Notes: a model not told the origin generated them from the letters alone. DNA of 64,000 nucleotides from Pararhizobium qamdonense (GCF_029277445.1 NZ_CP119568.1:124001-188000); one strand, 5' to 3'. Positions 8,599 through 17,233 are shown, counted from the first letter of the stretch. Translations and numbers: made by a program.

Positions 8599-9465
8599 TT
8601 ATCCTTTGACCGCGCCGAAGGTGAGGCCGGAGACGAGGTGTTTTTGTATGATGAAGGTGAGTGTCAGCGCCGGGATGATCATCACGACGGCGAGTGCGCA
8701 CATGCCGCGCCAGTCGATGGTGAACTCGGCGGTATAGTCGAGCAAGCCGACCGGCAACGTCTTGGAATTCACCGAGCGGGTGATCTGCGAGGCCAGCGCA
8801 TATTCGTTCCAGGAGATGAGAAAGGCGAAGATGCCAGCGGATGCGATGCCGGGACCGGCCATCGGAAACTCCACCTGCCAGAACGCCTGCCAGCGGGTGC
8901 AGCCGTCGATCTGGGCGGCTTCCGCCAGGTCCTTCGGCACCTGCCTGAAGAAGCCGTCGATCAGCCAGATGGTGAAAGGCACGTTGAGCGCGACATAGGT
9001 GAGGATCAGCGCAAAATGCGTATCGATGATACCGGTGCGGGCAAAGATCATGAACAAAGGCAGCGACAGCGCGATGCCGGGCACGGCGCGGGTCAACATG
9101 AACCCGAGGAAGATCGCCGACTTGCCCTTGAACTTGTAGCGCGCAAAAGCGTAGCCGCCAGCCATGCCGATCCCCAGCGCAATGAATGTCGATGTGATGG
9201 AGACGATCAGCGAGTTGCGGAAATAGGACCAGACGGGAATGCCGCCCTGGCCTGCGCCTGAAAACATCGAGCGATAAGCGTCAAGCGACAGGTCCTGGGG
9301 GATCCAGACCGGCGGCTTTGCCATGATCTCGACGGTCGGGCGCAGCGACGACAGGATGATCCAGAAGCCGGGCAGGCAGATGATCAGCATCGCCACAAAT
9401 AGGGTGATGACATGGGCGAGCGCATTAAGCCGCTTGCGCAGGCGGTGGGACGAATTGATATCCAT
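8599..9465 (-). CDS. Sugar ABC transporter permease (MalG type)
   Basis: 288-residue inner-membrane permease of the binding-protein-dependent family with about six hydrophobic segments. The EAA loop reads EAAQIDGCTRWQAFWQVEFP, which contacts the ATPase. It ends LVSGLTFGAVKG, typical of MalG-type subunits. I choose ATG 9465, which overlaps the stop of the partner permease (TAATG) and implies translational coupling. An in-frame GTG at 9471 would add two residues. Confidence 0.9.
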   Translation of the reverse strand: MDINSSHRLRKRLNALAHVITLFVAMLIICLPGFWIILSSLRPTVEIMAKPPVWIPQDLSLDAYRSMFSGAGQGGIPVWSYFRNSLIVSITSTFIALGIGMAGGYAFARYKFKGKSAIFLGFMLTRAVPGIALSLPLFMIFARTGIIDTHFALILTYVALNVPFTIWLIDGFFRQVPKDLAEAAQIDGCTRWQAFWQVEFPMAGPGIASAGIFAFLISWNEYALASQITRSVNSKTLPVGLLDYTAEFTIDWRGMCALAVVMIIPALTLTFIIQKHLVSGLTFGAVKG

Positions 9466-10361
9466 TACCACTCAGCTCCGATCTGCTGGCGCGCGGCTGC
9501 GAGCTTGCGGAAGAAATAGACGGTGAAAAGGATCGACAGGACGATGGCGAAATAGGCCATGGCATTGGCCAGCCCCATACGGGCATCGCCATAGGCGGTG
9601 CGTCCGACCAGCGTCCACAAAAGCTCGGTGCGCTTGGCCGGGCCGCCATCGGTCATGATCTTGACGATGTCATAGGCTCTCGCCACATCCAGCGAACGGA
9701 TGGTCATGGCGATGAAGGCAAACGGCATCAGATAGGGCCAAGTGACATAGCGGAAGGTTTGCAGCGGGGTGCAGCCATCGACATGGGCGGCCTCGATCGG
9801 ATCGCGCGGCATGGCGAGAAGACCGGCCAGAATGAGGATCGCGAACACCGAGGTCGATGACCAGACTTCGGCAACGGTGATCGAAAACAGCGCCAGGTTG
9901 CCGTCGATCAGCCATGGGATGGCCTGGTCGGTCAGCCCCAGCGATTGCAGGGCGTTGTTGATCAGGCCGATATTGTCGTTGAACAGGAACTTGAACTGAA
10001 AACCGACGAGAACCGGCGAAAACATCATCGGAAACATCATCAGCGTGCGCAGCAGCCGCTGACCGCGCACGGCCTTGGAGACCAAGAGCGCAAGACCAAG
10101 GCCGAGCAGCATTTCGGCATTCAGCGCGATCGTCAGGAACAGGACGGTGCGTCCGAACGCGACCCAGAAATCCCAGCTCGAAATGACGGTGATATAGTTG
10201 CGCAGCCCGATGAAGACATAGAGCGATTCCGGCTTTGTGAGGCGGAACGGCGTGAAGCTCGAATAGAAGGATAGGGCGAGCGGCACGACGACGACGGCCG
10301 CCAGAACCAGGAATGCCGGAAACAGCAGCAGCACCGGGGCCGATAATCTGGATAGTTTCAT
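9465..10361 (-). CDS. Sugar ABC transporter permease (MalF/UgpA type)
   Basis: 298-residue permease with an N-terminal membrane segment (LLLFPAFLVLAAVVVVPLAL) and an EAA loop, EAAHVDGCTPLQTFRYVTWP. It pairs with the MalG-type permease to form the membrane channel. ATG 10361 is used because AAAGGG lies about 6 bases upstream; the frame is open to 10409, but that stretch overlaps the hairpin region. It is separated from the binding-protein gene by 73 bp containing a strong terminator-like hairpin, so its expression is probably lower than that of the binding protein. Confidence 0.9.
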   Translation of the reverse strand: MKLSRLSAPVLLLFPAFLVLAAVVVVPLALSFYSSFTPFRLTKPESLYVFIGLRNYITVISSWDFWVAFGRTVLFLTIALNAEMLLGLGLALLVSKAVRGQRLLRTLMMFPMMFSPVLVGFQFKFLFNDNIGLINNALQSLGLTDQAIPWLIDGNLALFSITVAEVWSSTSVFAILILAGLLAMPRDPIEAAHVDGCTPLQTFRYVTWPYLMPFAFIAMTIRSLDVARAYDIVKIMTDGGPAKRTELLWTLVGRTAYGDARMGLANAMAYFAIVLSILFTVYFFRKLAAARQQIGAEW

Positions 10362-10390
10362 GTCGCGCCCTTTGATTTGCGCCGGAAATG

Positions 10391-10424
10391 AAAAGCGGCG
10401 CCACGGCATCAGCCGTGGCGCCGC
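10391..10424 (-). terminator. Terminator-like hairpin after the binding-protein gene
   Basis: Perfect 13-bp inverted repeat (GCGGCGCCACGGC, 4-base loop, GCCGTGGCGCCGC), followed on the minus strand by TTTT. It sits 11 bp after the binding-protein stop and before the permeases. By structure it is an intrinsic terminator or mRNA-stabilising stem, expected to set binding protein above permease levels. Confidence 0.75.
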
Positions 10425-10434
10425 ATCAGTTCAA

Positions 10435-11751
10435 TCAAAGCTTGCCGGCATCCTGCAGGATGGCCGTGGCCTTTTCGGCGGCCGCATCAAGCGCCTGCTT
10501 GGAGGTCTTGTCGCCAAGGATCGCAGCCTGCAGCTCGGGATACACCGAGTTGGAAATCTCGATCCATTCGGCTGTCTGCGGAACCGGGAAGGCATTCTTT
10601 GCCGCTTCCTGGAAAGCCTGCAGCACTTCGGTCTTATAGGCGTCGCCCTCGGCGGCCTTGATGTTGAAATCCCAGACGGCGCTGCGTGTCGGCAGCGGAC
10701 CGGTCGCCGATTCCAGCTTCTGGCTGTCTTCGTTGGTCAGCCACCAGACCAGCGATGCGGCGGCTTCCTTGTTGGCGCAGGATTCCGTGACCGAGAAGCC
10801 ATGGTGACCGGACCAGCCGGTGCGCTTGCCGGACGAGCCGGCCGGCTGCACCTTCACGCCGACATTGCCCGCGACCTTGGAGGACTTCGGGTCGTTGAAG
10901 AAGCTTGCCCAGCCAGGCCAGTCGAGATTGAGCGCGATCGAGCCGGAGGCAAAGCCCTGGCCCAGATCGTCCCAGAGATAGTTGGTGGTCCCGGCCGGAA
11001 CGGCCTTGTTCTTGTAAAGATTGACGAACCAGTCGAGCGCGCGCACGCCGGCGTCCGAATTGAAGGCCGGGCGGCCGTCCTTGCCGAGATATTCGCCGCC
11101 TTCGGCAACCAGCATCTCATAGAAGCGGCCATTGATTGCCTCTTCCTTGCCGGCAAACTGCGTGCCGTAGAAAGTCGGCGGCGAGGAGAAGAACTCGGCC
11201 TGGTCGGTGACCTGTGCCCATGTGTCCGGCGGTGTCAGGTCGTAGCCGTACTTCGCCTTAAACGCCGTCTTCTTGGCTTCGTCCTGATAGAGGCTCTTTT
11301 GATAATAGAGTGCTGACACGTCGAACTGGGCGCGCGGCAGCATGACCAGCTTGCCGTCAAGCGTCGAGGCGGCAATCAGCGCCGGGACGAATTTGGCAAG
11401 TTCCTCGGCCGGGATCAGCGGCGTCAGGTCGGTATAGATATCCGGATATTGCGGCGCGAACGACGAATGGTTCGAGCCGACGCACCAGCTGAGGCCACCG
11501 GTGGCGATATCCGATTTGATTTCCTTGTCGAGCTCGAAATGGTTCTTCTTCGAGAGAATGTTGACCTTGGCGCCCGTCGCCTTTTCCCACTCGCCGATGC
11601 GCTCGTAGAGCTTTTCATATTGCTGGCCACCGATGAGCTTTGCGTCGATCGTGACGCCATCGAATTTGCCGGGCAGGTCAGCAGCTTGTGCCGCGACCGA
11701 GCAGGCAAACACCATTACCCCGGCGGATACGCCGGAAAGCAGCTTGTTCAT
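10435..11751 (-). CDS. Sugar ABC transporter substrate-binding protein
   Basis: 438-residue periplasmic binding protein (extracellular solute-binding family 1). The signal peptide is MNKLLSGVSAGVMVFACSVA with a likely AQA cleavage site near residue 24. The mature part has the family's WSGHHGFSVTESCANKEAA and LVWWLTNEDSQKLE segments. It is first in the long minus-strand unit, preceded by GAGGAGG and a palindrome that looks like an operator. Together with the permeases and ATPase it probably imports L-fucose or a fucoside; this follows from the downstream enzymes, not from binding residues. Confidence 0.9.
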   Translation of the reverse strand: MNKLLSGVSAGVMVFACSVAAQAADLPGKFDGVTIDAKLIGGQQYEKLYERIGEWEKATGAKVNILSKKNHFELDKEIKSDIATGGLSWCVGSNHSSFAPQYPDIYTDLTPLIPAEELAKFVPALIAASTLDGKLVMLPRAQFDVSALYYQKSLYQDEAKKTAFKAKYGYDLTPPDTWAQVTDQAEFFSSPPTFYGTQFAGKEEAINGRFYEMLVAEGGEYLGKDGRPAFNSDAGVRALDWFVNLYKNKAVPAGTTNYLWDDLGQGFASGSIALNLDWPGWASFFNDPKSSKVAGNVGVKVQPAGSSGKRTGWSGHHGFSVTESCANKEAAASLVWWLTNEDSQKLESATGPLPTRSAVWDFNIKAAEGDAYKTEVLQAFQEAAKNAFPVPQTAEWIEISNSVYPELQAAILGDKTSKQALDAAAEKATAILQDAGKL

Positions 11752-11790
11752 GATTTTTCCTCCTCACGTCCTCACCATCCCAATGGCAGG

Positions 11791-11812
11791 AATTCCTCAT
11801 TTGTGAGGAATT
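11791..11812. promoter_or_regulatory. Inverted repeat upstream of the binding-protein gene
   Basis: AATTCCTCA, 4 bases, TGAGGAATT: a 9-bp perfect inverted repeat 40 bp upstream of the binding-protein start. It is in the intergenic region shared with the divergent IclR gene, so it is a good operator candidate for that regulator. Related TTCYTAT-type sequences occur at 12734-12767 and 16574-16588. Confidence 0.6.
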
Positions 11813-11919
11813 GATTTATATACAAACAGCAAACAGCCCGTTGCGTCAAGCCGCAACTTTGCTTTGTCGCGCGCCTCGTATGCGTATATGAAGTGTTTCA
11901 TTCACAGGGGGATGTGTTG

Positions 11920-12705
11920 ATGGACGCTGATGAATCCGACCGTTACCGCGCGCCAGCGCTCGACAAGGGGCTTGATATTCTCGAGCTTTTGGCTGGCGTC
12001 GATGGCGGACTGACCCAGGCCGAGATTTCCAAGAAGCTGGAGCGCAGCCCGAACGAATTCTACCGGATGCTCGACCGGCTGGTGCGGCGCGGCTATGTCA
12101 CGCGGATCGACGGCGATCGCTACTCCCTGACGCTGAAGCTGTTCGGCTTGGCGCAGCTGCACGCACCTGTCCGGCGGCTGGCATCCTACGCAACGCCGCT
12201 GATGCGAGACCTTGCGCAGCGTAGCCGCCAGGCCAATCATCTGGCGGTGTTCGACCGTGGCTTTGCCGTCGTCATCGCGCAACAGGAAGCCCCGGATTAC
12301 TGGGGTATCTCGATCCGCGTCGGCTCGCATATCAGTCTTTTCGACACCGGATCAGGCCATGTCCTGCTGGCCTTCCGCAGCGAGGAAGAGCGGAAGATGA
12401 TGATCTCCGAGCATGTCAAGAGCCAGTCTGAACCGCCGCTGTCGGACGATTTTTTCGAGCGGCTCGACCGGATTCGTGAGCGCGGTTATGAAATGATGGC
12501 CAGCGCCCAGACCGCCGGGGTCTACAACCTGTCTGCCCCGATCCTTGGACCCGACGGACGCGGTATTGCGGCATTGACCTGCCCCTATATCGCCCTGGTC
12601 AACGCGCCGTCTGCGCCTGATATAACCGAAAGCATCGCGCTGTTGCAAAAGACTGCCGCCCAGCTGTCGCTGCTTGCCGGATCGGATGTGAACCATTCGG
12701 AATGA
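11920..12705 (+). CDS. IclR family transcriptional regulator
   Basis: 261-residue regulator. The N-terminal winged helix-turn-helix is LDILELLAGVDGGLTQAEIS through NEFYRMLDRLVRRGYVTR (about residues 15-75). The C-terminal IclR effector domain includes LAVFDRGFAVVIAQQEAPDY, FDTGSGHVLLAF and the closing segment GIAALTCPYIAL. ATG 11920 follows CAGGGGGA; the in-frame GTG at 11893 lacks such a site. It is divergent from the sugar transporter unit and parallel to the lactonase gene 94 bp downstream, so it very likely controls both in response to the sugar or an intermediate. Confidence 0.88.
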   Translation: MDADESDRYRAPALDKGLDILELLAGVDGGLTQAEISKKLERSPNEFYRMLDRLVRRGYVTRIDGDRYSLTLKLFGLAQLHAPVRRLASYATPLMRDLAQRSRQANHLAVFDRGFAVVIAQQEAPDYWGISIRVGSHISLFDTGSGHVLLAFRSEEERKMMISEHVKSQSEPPLSDDFFERLDRIRERGYEMMASAQTAGVYNLSAPILGPDGRGIAALTCPYIALVNAPSAPDITESIALLQKTAAQLSLLAGSDVNHSE

Positions 12706-12733
12706 GAAAGCGTTAACGCGGAAGATGATAAAA

Positions 12734-12767
12734 TTCTTATTTGAATGATATCTTCCTATGTGAAATA
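12734..12767. promoter_or_regulatory. Two tandem operator-like motifs before the lactonase
   Basis: TTCTTATTTGAATGA (12734-12748) and TTCCTATGTGAAATA (12753-12767) lie just upstream of the lactonase start. They resemble each other, TTCTTATGTAAAGAA at 16574 and the inverted repeat at 11791. The similarity was read by eye and is inferred to reflect a common regulator. Confidence 0.4.
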
Positions 12768-12799
12768 ATTAGATGAGACGCCGGGGAGGAAACGGACCA

Positions 12800-13636
12800 A
12801 TGATCATCGACACCCATCTGCATCTGATCGACAGGGCAGCACTTGCCTATCCGTGGCTGTCGGGGGTTCCGGCGCTGGATCGTGACTTTCTCTACGAAAC
12901 CTATGCGACCGAGGCGAAACGCTGCGGTATCGCGGCCGCACTTCATATGGAAGTCGATGTCGATCCCACTGAGATCGAAGCCGAGATCGATTATATCCAA
13001 GGCCTTTCGAAACAGCCCGGAAACCTGATCACCGGCGCCATCGCCGCCTGCCGTCCGGAAGAGGCCGGTTTTGCCGCCTATCTTGAACGTCAGCGCGCCA
13101 ACCCGTTCGTCAAGGGCTTTCGCCGCGTGCTGCACGTCGTGCCCGATGATGTGTCGGAAGGCGCACTGTTTCGCGAGAATATCAAGCGCCTTGGCGAAAC
13201 CGGCCTGTCCTTCGACCTCTGCGTCCTGCCGCATCAGATTCCGAATGCGATTGCGTTGGCCGATCTCGCACCGGACGTTCAGTTCATCCTCGACCATTGC
13301 GGCGTCCCGGCCATCGCGTCCGGCGCGGTCCAGCCGTGGCGGGACAATATGAGCGAGATCGCCAAACGCCCGAATGTGACCGCCAAGATTTCCGGCGTCG
13401 TCGCCTATGCGGAGGCGGAAAGCTGGTCCGTCGAAACCCTGCGTCCCTATGTCGAGCACACGATCGCACAGTTCGGCTGGGGGCGTGTTGTCTGGGGCAG
13501 CGACTGGCCGGTCTGCACGCTGGGTGGCGGCCTGTCGACCTGGATGGCTGCAACGCATGCGCTTTTGGCCGGGTGTTCGCAAACGGAGCGCGATCAGCTT
13601 CTGTCGGGCAATGCCAAGAGGATTTGGCGTCTATAA
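12800..13636 (+). CDS. Amidohydrolase-family sugar lactonase (L-fuconolactonase type)
   Basis: 278-residue amidohydrolase (Amidohydro_2). The N-terminal IIDTHLHLID carries the H-x-H metal or active-site pair. FILDHCGVP and VVWGSDWPVC supply a later histidine and the catalytic aspartate. Lactonases of this family hydrolyse L-fucono- or L-rhamnono-lactone, which fits the step between sugar dehydrogenase and fuconate dehydratase. ATG 12800 is preceded by GGGGAGGAAA; the frame is open 27 bp further upstream. It is transcribed with or after the IclR gene and ends at a clear terminator. Confidence 0.82.
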   Translation: MIIDTHLHLIDRAALAYPWLSGVPALDRDFLYETYATEAKRCGIAAALHMEVDVDPTEIEAEIDYIQGLSKQPGNLITGAIAACRPEEAGFAAYLERQRANPFVKGFRRVLHVVPDDVSEGALFRENIKRLGETGLSFDLCVLPHQIPNAIALADLAPDVQFILDHCGVPAIASGAVQPWRDNMSEIAKRPNVTAKISGVVAYAEAESWSVETLRPYVEHTIAQFGWGRVVWGSDWPVCTLGGGLSTWMAATHALLAGCSQTERDQLLSGNAKRIWRL

Positions 13637-13639
13637 ACA

Positions 13640-13671
13640 GGCGGCCGGCGTGATCCGCCGGCCTGCTTTTT
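13640..13671 (+). terminator. Intrinsic terminator after the lactonase
   Basis: Stem GGCCGGCG, 5-base loop, CGCCGGCC, then TGCTTTTTAT. It directly follows the lactonase stop and lies before the convergent binding-protein-like gene. Confidence 0.75.
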
Positions 13672-13672
13672 A

Positions 13673-14803
13673 TCAAAAGCTCTCCGCGAACAATCGATTG
13701 ATGTCACCGACGACGGCCCTAGCGGATTGACGCTGCAACAGGCCTGCGTTGAGACGGTCGGATGCCGCCTGCTGGAAGCCCATGTAGCCGTTATGACGGG
13801 GCCGGACCCAGGCGGCATCGAGCGTTGCGCGGGTGCCGCGATAGAAATCTGCGGTGGCGTGGTTGACGGCGGCATCCTCCCACGCCTGCGCATGGCCGGG
13901 TTGTCCGCCGGCTGCCGCATACCCCGCTTTCTGGACATCACCGCTGGCGATCCAGTAGGCAAAGTCGATCGCGGCATCGGGGTTTTTAGAAAAAGCCGAG
14001 ACGGCAATGCCGGTCCCGCCCAGTGCCGAGCCCACCGGCCCGCTTTTACCCGCAGGAGGAATGTCGCCGAAGCGGATGAGGCTTGGGCGGAAATCCTTCA
14101 CCGAATAGCTGACATAACCATAGATTAGCGGCGCGGCGACAGCGGTTGTCTCGGGCGCTGCCATTTGTTCGAGAACGGCGATGGGGTCCATTTCGAAACA
14201 GGCCGGATCCATCAAAGCTGCGATTTCACGCAGCATCTCAAAAACCTGCACCCCCGTTTCAACATTGACCAAGTCACCCGGACCTTCGACCGCGCAGGGC
14301 CGCCCGATATTGCCGCAGAGCGTGTAAAAGCTCATCAGCGAATGGGGCGGGCGCAGCGGAATGAGAATCTTGCCGGCCCGTGCCAGTTCAAGCACCTCGG
14401 CCCAACTCTTGGGAGGGGTGTCCGTGAGATCGTGCCGCCAGGCCTGCACCTGCGTGGCCGCATCGATCGGAAAGGCCCATTGGCGGCCCTGCCAGGTGTA
14501 GCTCGGATAGGATTGCCCAACACTGGCTGCCGCCAGAGCACTTCGCTCGATCTCGCGCCCGGTTACGTCCAATGGCAAGAGGCATTTCTCATGGGTGATC
14601 TGCCCGACATGCGGATGATCGATGACGATGAGATCGAACTGCCGCGCCAGCTCTTCGACGGGGAATGTCTCGAAATCCTGCAGCGACCGCTTTTCCCATT
14701 CGACCTGCACACCCGTGTCCTCAAGCCAGCGGCTGGAACAGGCGACCATGGGATCGTAGCCGCGCGGATGGTTCCAGGTCATGCCTTTGAGTGTGATGGT
14801 CAT
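13673..14803 (-). CDS. Solute-binding-protein-like protein without signal peptide
   Basis: 376 residues with the overall look of an extracellular solute-binding protein family 1 member: FDLIVIDHPHVG, YTWQGRQWAFPIDAATQ, SWAEVLELA, GGTGIAVSAFSKNPDAAIDF. However, the start MTITLKGMTWNHPRGYDPMV is not a signal peptide. I see no hydrophobic leader in the frame, and the ATG overlaps the CoA-transferase stop (ATGA), which fixes the start. No permease or ATPase gene is adjacent. It may bind a ligand in the cytoplasm or be exported by an unrecognised route. It is the last gene of a three-gene operon. Confidence 0.75.
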   Translation of the reverse strand: MTITLKGMTWNHPRGYDPMVACSSRWLEDTGVQVEWEKRSLQDFETFPVEELARQFDLIVIDHPHVGQITHEKCLLPLDVTGREIERSALAAASVGQSYPSYTWQGRQWAFPIDAATQVQAWRHDLTDTPPKSWAEVLELARAGKILIPLRPPHSLMSFYTLCGNIGRPCAVEGPGDLVNVETGVQVFEMLREIAALMDPACFEMDPIAVLEQMAAPETTAVAAPLIYGYVSYSVKDFRPSLIRFGDIPPAGKSGPVGSALGGTGIAVSAFSKNPDAAIDFAYWIASGDVQKAGYAAAGGQPGHAQAWEDAAVNHATADFYRGTRATLDAAWVRPRHNGYMGFQQAASDRLNAGLLQRQSARAVVGDINRLFAESF

Positions 14804-15960
14804 AGGCCGAACTCTTCGCGAATAGCCTGGCTATGTTCGCCGATGCGCGGTGCGGCGCGATCGACCTTGGCGCGCACGCCGTTGACGCGCAGCGGCGAGC
14901 GGGTCGTCGTGATTGAAATATTGTCGTCTCGGGTCACGGTCTGCAGCATGTCGAGAACCTGGAAGCCTTCGCTTTCCAGAAGCTCGTTCCAGTTCAACAC
15001 CCGCGCGCACCAGATATCCGCCGGCTCCAGGATTGCCAGCCATTCATCCGTCGTCTTGGTGGCGATGCGCTTGGCGATCAGCGCCTTGATCTCGTCGCGG
15101 GCGGTAAACCAGGTGGATGATGTGTCGCGGTAAGGCGCCAGTTCCTCCATGCCGAGCAGGTCGGCAAGTTTCGGGATCGGCGTCATCGCGATGGCAAGAT
15201 ATCCGTCGGCCGCCGCATAGACGCCGTAGGGTGCAGAGAGATAGGCATGGGCACTGCGGAAATTCGACCGTTTCGGCAAGCGCTTTCCGTCGTTGAGATG
15301 GGTGGTCAACACCTCGAACTGGAAATCAACGAGGGCTTCGAGCAGGCTGGTCTCGACATGGCTGCCGGTGCCCTTGACACTGCGGCGCACGAGCGCTGCG
15401 AGAATGCCTTGGGCCAGTGCTGCACCAGCCAGCATGTCGCCGATCGCCAGGCCAAACGGGACAGGCCCCTGGTCTTCATCGCCGTTCAGCCACATCACGC
15501 CCGAGCGCGATTGCGCCAGGAGGTCCTGTCCGGGCCGCTTGACCCAGGGGCCTTCCTCGCCGTAACCGCTGATCGACGCATAGACGAGGCGTGGGTTGAT
15601 CGCCTTGACGGCCTCGTAATTCAGCCCCAGCCGTTCGATCACGCCCGGCCGGAAATTCTGGATCAGCACATCGGCCTGGGCAAGCAACGTCCGCAGCGCA
15701 GCCAGATCCTTCTCGTCCTTCAGATCGATGGACAGGCTTTCCTTGGCGCGGTTGATGGCATGGAAAATGGTGGAATCGCCGCCGATCTCGGTGTCGCTCA
15801 GATAAAGCCGCCGCGACAGGTCGCCGCCATCCGGCCGTTCGATCTTGATGACGCGGGCACCCAGATCCATCAGCCTTAGGGAGCAATAGGGTCCGGACAG
15901 GAACTGGCTGAGATCGACGACGATCAGGCCGGCGAGGGGTAGGTCGGTATCGGCTGGCAT
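14800..15960 (-). CDS. CaiB/BaiF family (class III) CoA-transferase
   Basis: 386-residue class III CoA-transferase. The N-terminal GLIVVDLSQFLSGPYCSLRL, VIKIERPDGGDLSRR, the LIQNFRPGVIERLGL segment and GQDLLAQSRSGVMW are family hallmarks; the aspartate of the GQDLLAQ region is the usual nucleophile position. These enzymes move CoA between carboxylic acids. The gene begins one base before the MaoC-like stop region and overlaps the binding-protein-like gene by 4 bp. A carboxylic acid activated here and hydrated by the MaoC partner is a reasonable inference; the acid is unknown. Confidence 0.88.
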   Translation of the reverse strand: MPADTDLPLAGLIVVDLSQFLSGPYCSLRLMDLGARVIKIERPDGGDLSRRLYLSDTEIGGDSTIFHAINRAKESLSIDLKDEKDLAALRTLLAQADVLIQNFRPGVIERLGLNYEAVKAINPRLVYASISGYGEEGPWVKRPGQDLLAQSRSGVMWLNGDEDQGPVPFGLAIGDMLAGAALAQGILAALVRRSVKGTGSHVETSLLEALVDFQFEVLTTHLNDGKRLPKRSNFRSAHAYLSAPYGVYAAADGYLAIAMTPIPKLADLLGMEELAPYRDTSSTWFTARDEIKALIAKRIATKTTDEWLAILEPADIWCARVLNWNELLESEGFQVLDMLQTVTRDDNISITTTRSPLRVNGVRAKVDRAAPRIGEHSQAIREEFGL

Positions 15961-16515
15961 TTATTGTTTTTCCGTCTTGCCGGCAAAATCGGCGGGGTTC
16001 TTGTATTTCACGGTCTGCAGGTGCTCGCAGTAGAGCACCAGTTCGCCTTCGCCCTTGAAGATTTCATAGCTGGCGCGGATCAAGCCCATGTCCTTGTAGC
16101 GCGGCGTCTTCTCGAGATTGGTGCGGATCGCGTAGATCGTGTCGCCGATGAAGACCGGCTTGATGAAGCGCAGCTTGTCATAGCCATAGGAAAAGGCATT
16201 GACACAATTGGTGGCGACAAGCCCGAGGCCGGCTGAGAACACGAAGGCTCCCGCAATCAGCCGCCTGCCGAAAATGCCTTCGCGCTCGGCAAACATCTGA
16301 TCCTGCACATAAGGGTGAATATCGGTGACCAGCATGTTGAACATGTGGCTTTCGCCTTCGGCCATCGTGCGACGCAAGGAGCGGATGCGCTGTCCTGCCG
16401 GCCAATCCTCGTAGAACCAGTTTTCGGCATTCCAGACCGGAAGCGAAGCATGGTCTTCCGGCATGTCGGAAGGGTGGGTGGAGGACACGCCAACGGTGGG
16501 TGCAGTCGCGCTCAT
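15961..16515 (-). CDS. MaoC family dehydratase
   Basis: 184-residue hotdog protein. It has an N-terminal extension, then [61 protein letters not shown] and [20 protein letters not shown]. It resembles mesaconyl- and other CoA-ester hydratases of the MaoC type. It is first in the operon with the CoA-transferase, with adjacent stop and start. Compared with the smaller MaoC at 4126-4575 it has about 35 more residues, mostly N-terminal. Confidence 0.85.
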   Translation of the reverse strand: MSATAPTVGVSSTHPSDMPEDHASLPVWNAENWFYEDWPAGQRIRSLRRTMAEGESHMFNMLVTDIHPYVQDQMFAEREGIFGRRLIAGAFVFSAGLGLVATNCVNAFSYGYDKLRFIKPVFIGDTIYAIRTNLEKTPRYKDMGLIRASYEIFKGEGELVLYCEHLQTVKYKNPADFAGKTEKQ

Positions 16516-16865
16516 GGCGTTCCCGCCGCGCGAATTCCGTCTCGCTCTGTCATGTCCAAACGTGCCTCCAATTTTCTTATGTAAAGAAGGTTTTCACATA
16601 TGGATGATTTTTGCAAGCGTGAACCGGCGCTTTAAGCGCGCTTGCCGGCGCCGAAAACGATTGCCCGCACGAAAAACGAGGTGCGAGGTGATGAGGGGAC
16701 TGAATTGCAAATGGGATGTGCAGGATGCCGGATGAGCCCGATGGAACACTCCATTCCCGCTGAAAGGGCTTTTTCGGCCGCTAAAACCGGCAAAGCCAGG
16801 CGCTGGATACCAAGCGTTAACTATATGCTTTGTAAATCAGAATCACCAACATGGAGAACCGCCTG
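16516..16865. other. Intergenic region without a supported gene
   Basis: 350 bp between the divergent MaoC and DUF6074-type genes. The only structure I see is an inverted repeat near 16574. Short open frames here have no ribosome site and no recognisable protein. Confidence 0.6.
16574..16588. promoter_or_regulatory. Operator-like inverted repeat before the MaoC operon
   Basis: TTCTT, 5 bases, AAGAA, placed about 60 bp upstream of the MaoC start. It is similar to the motifs beside the lactonase and sugar-binding-protein genes, which suggests joint control by the IclR protein. Confidence 0.4.
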
Positions 16866-17180
16866 ATGAGTGCTGCGTTGAAGGATGTGCGTTTTTCGGA
16901 AACGGAAGAACGGGTCGTACCGTTTCCCCTGTCGGGACAGGCCAGCACCATCAGACGCTGCGCGCGCGAGCTTGAAAACGTCCATGGCGAGGAAGCTCTG
17001 CAATATTGGAAAAGAGAATGCCGCGCGCTGGCCGAACGCCTGAGCAATCTCGGCATCGGTGAAGACGCCGTCCGCAACCAGGTCCTGTCGTTCCAGACGG
17101 AGGTCCAGGTCGAGATGATGCGGCGTTATTCGGACCGTCTGGCAGCTGAGGCGCAGGACGGCTACACGCTCAATTCCTGA
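16866..17180 (+). CDS. Small conserved protein, DUF6074-like
   Basis: 104 residues without signal peptide or membrane segment. It carries RVVPFPLSGQASTIRRCARE, then a tryptophan- and arginine-rich helix (EEALQYWKRECRALAERLSN) and a C-terminal FQTEVQVEMMRRYSDRL. This pattern matches my recollection of the rhizobial DUF6074 family, whose function is unknown. ATG 16866 has GGAG 9 bases upstream; ATG 16851 would include that site. It converges with the aspartate decarboxylase gene, with a terminator between. Confidence 0.65.
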   Translation: MSAALKDVRFSETEERVVPFPLSGQASTIRRCARELENVHGEEALQYWKRECRALAERLSNLGIGEDAVRNQVLSFQTEVQVEMMRRYSDRLAAEAQDGYTLNS

Positions 17181-17233
17181 TCAGTCTCTCCGGTCGGAAA
17201 CATCAAGACTTCGATGCCTTGGGTCAGGGCATT

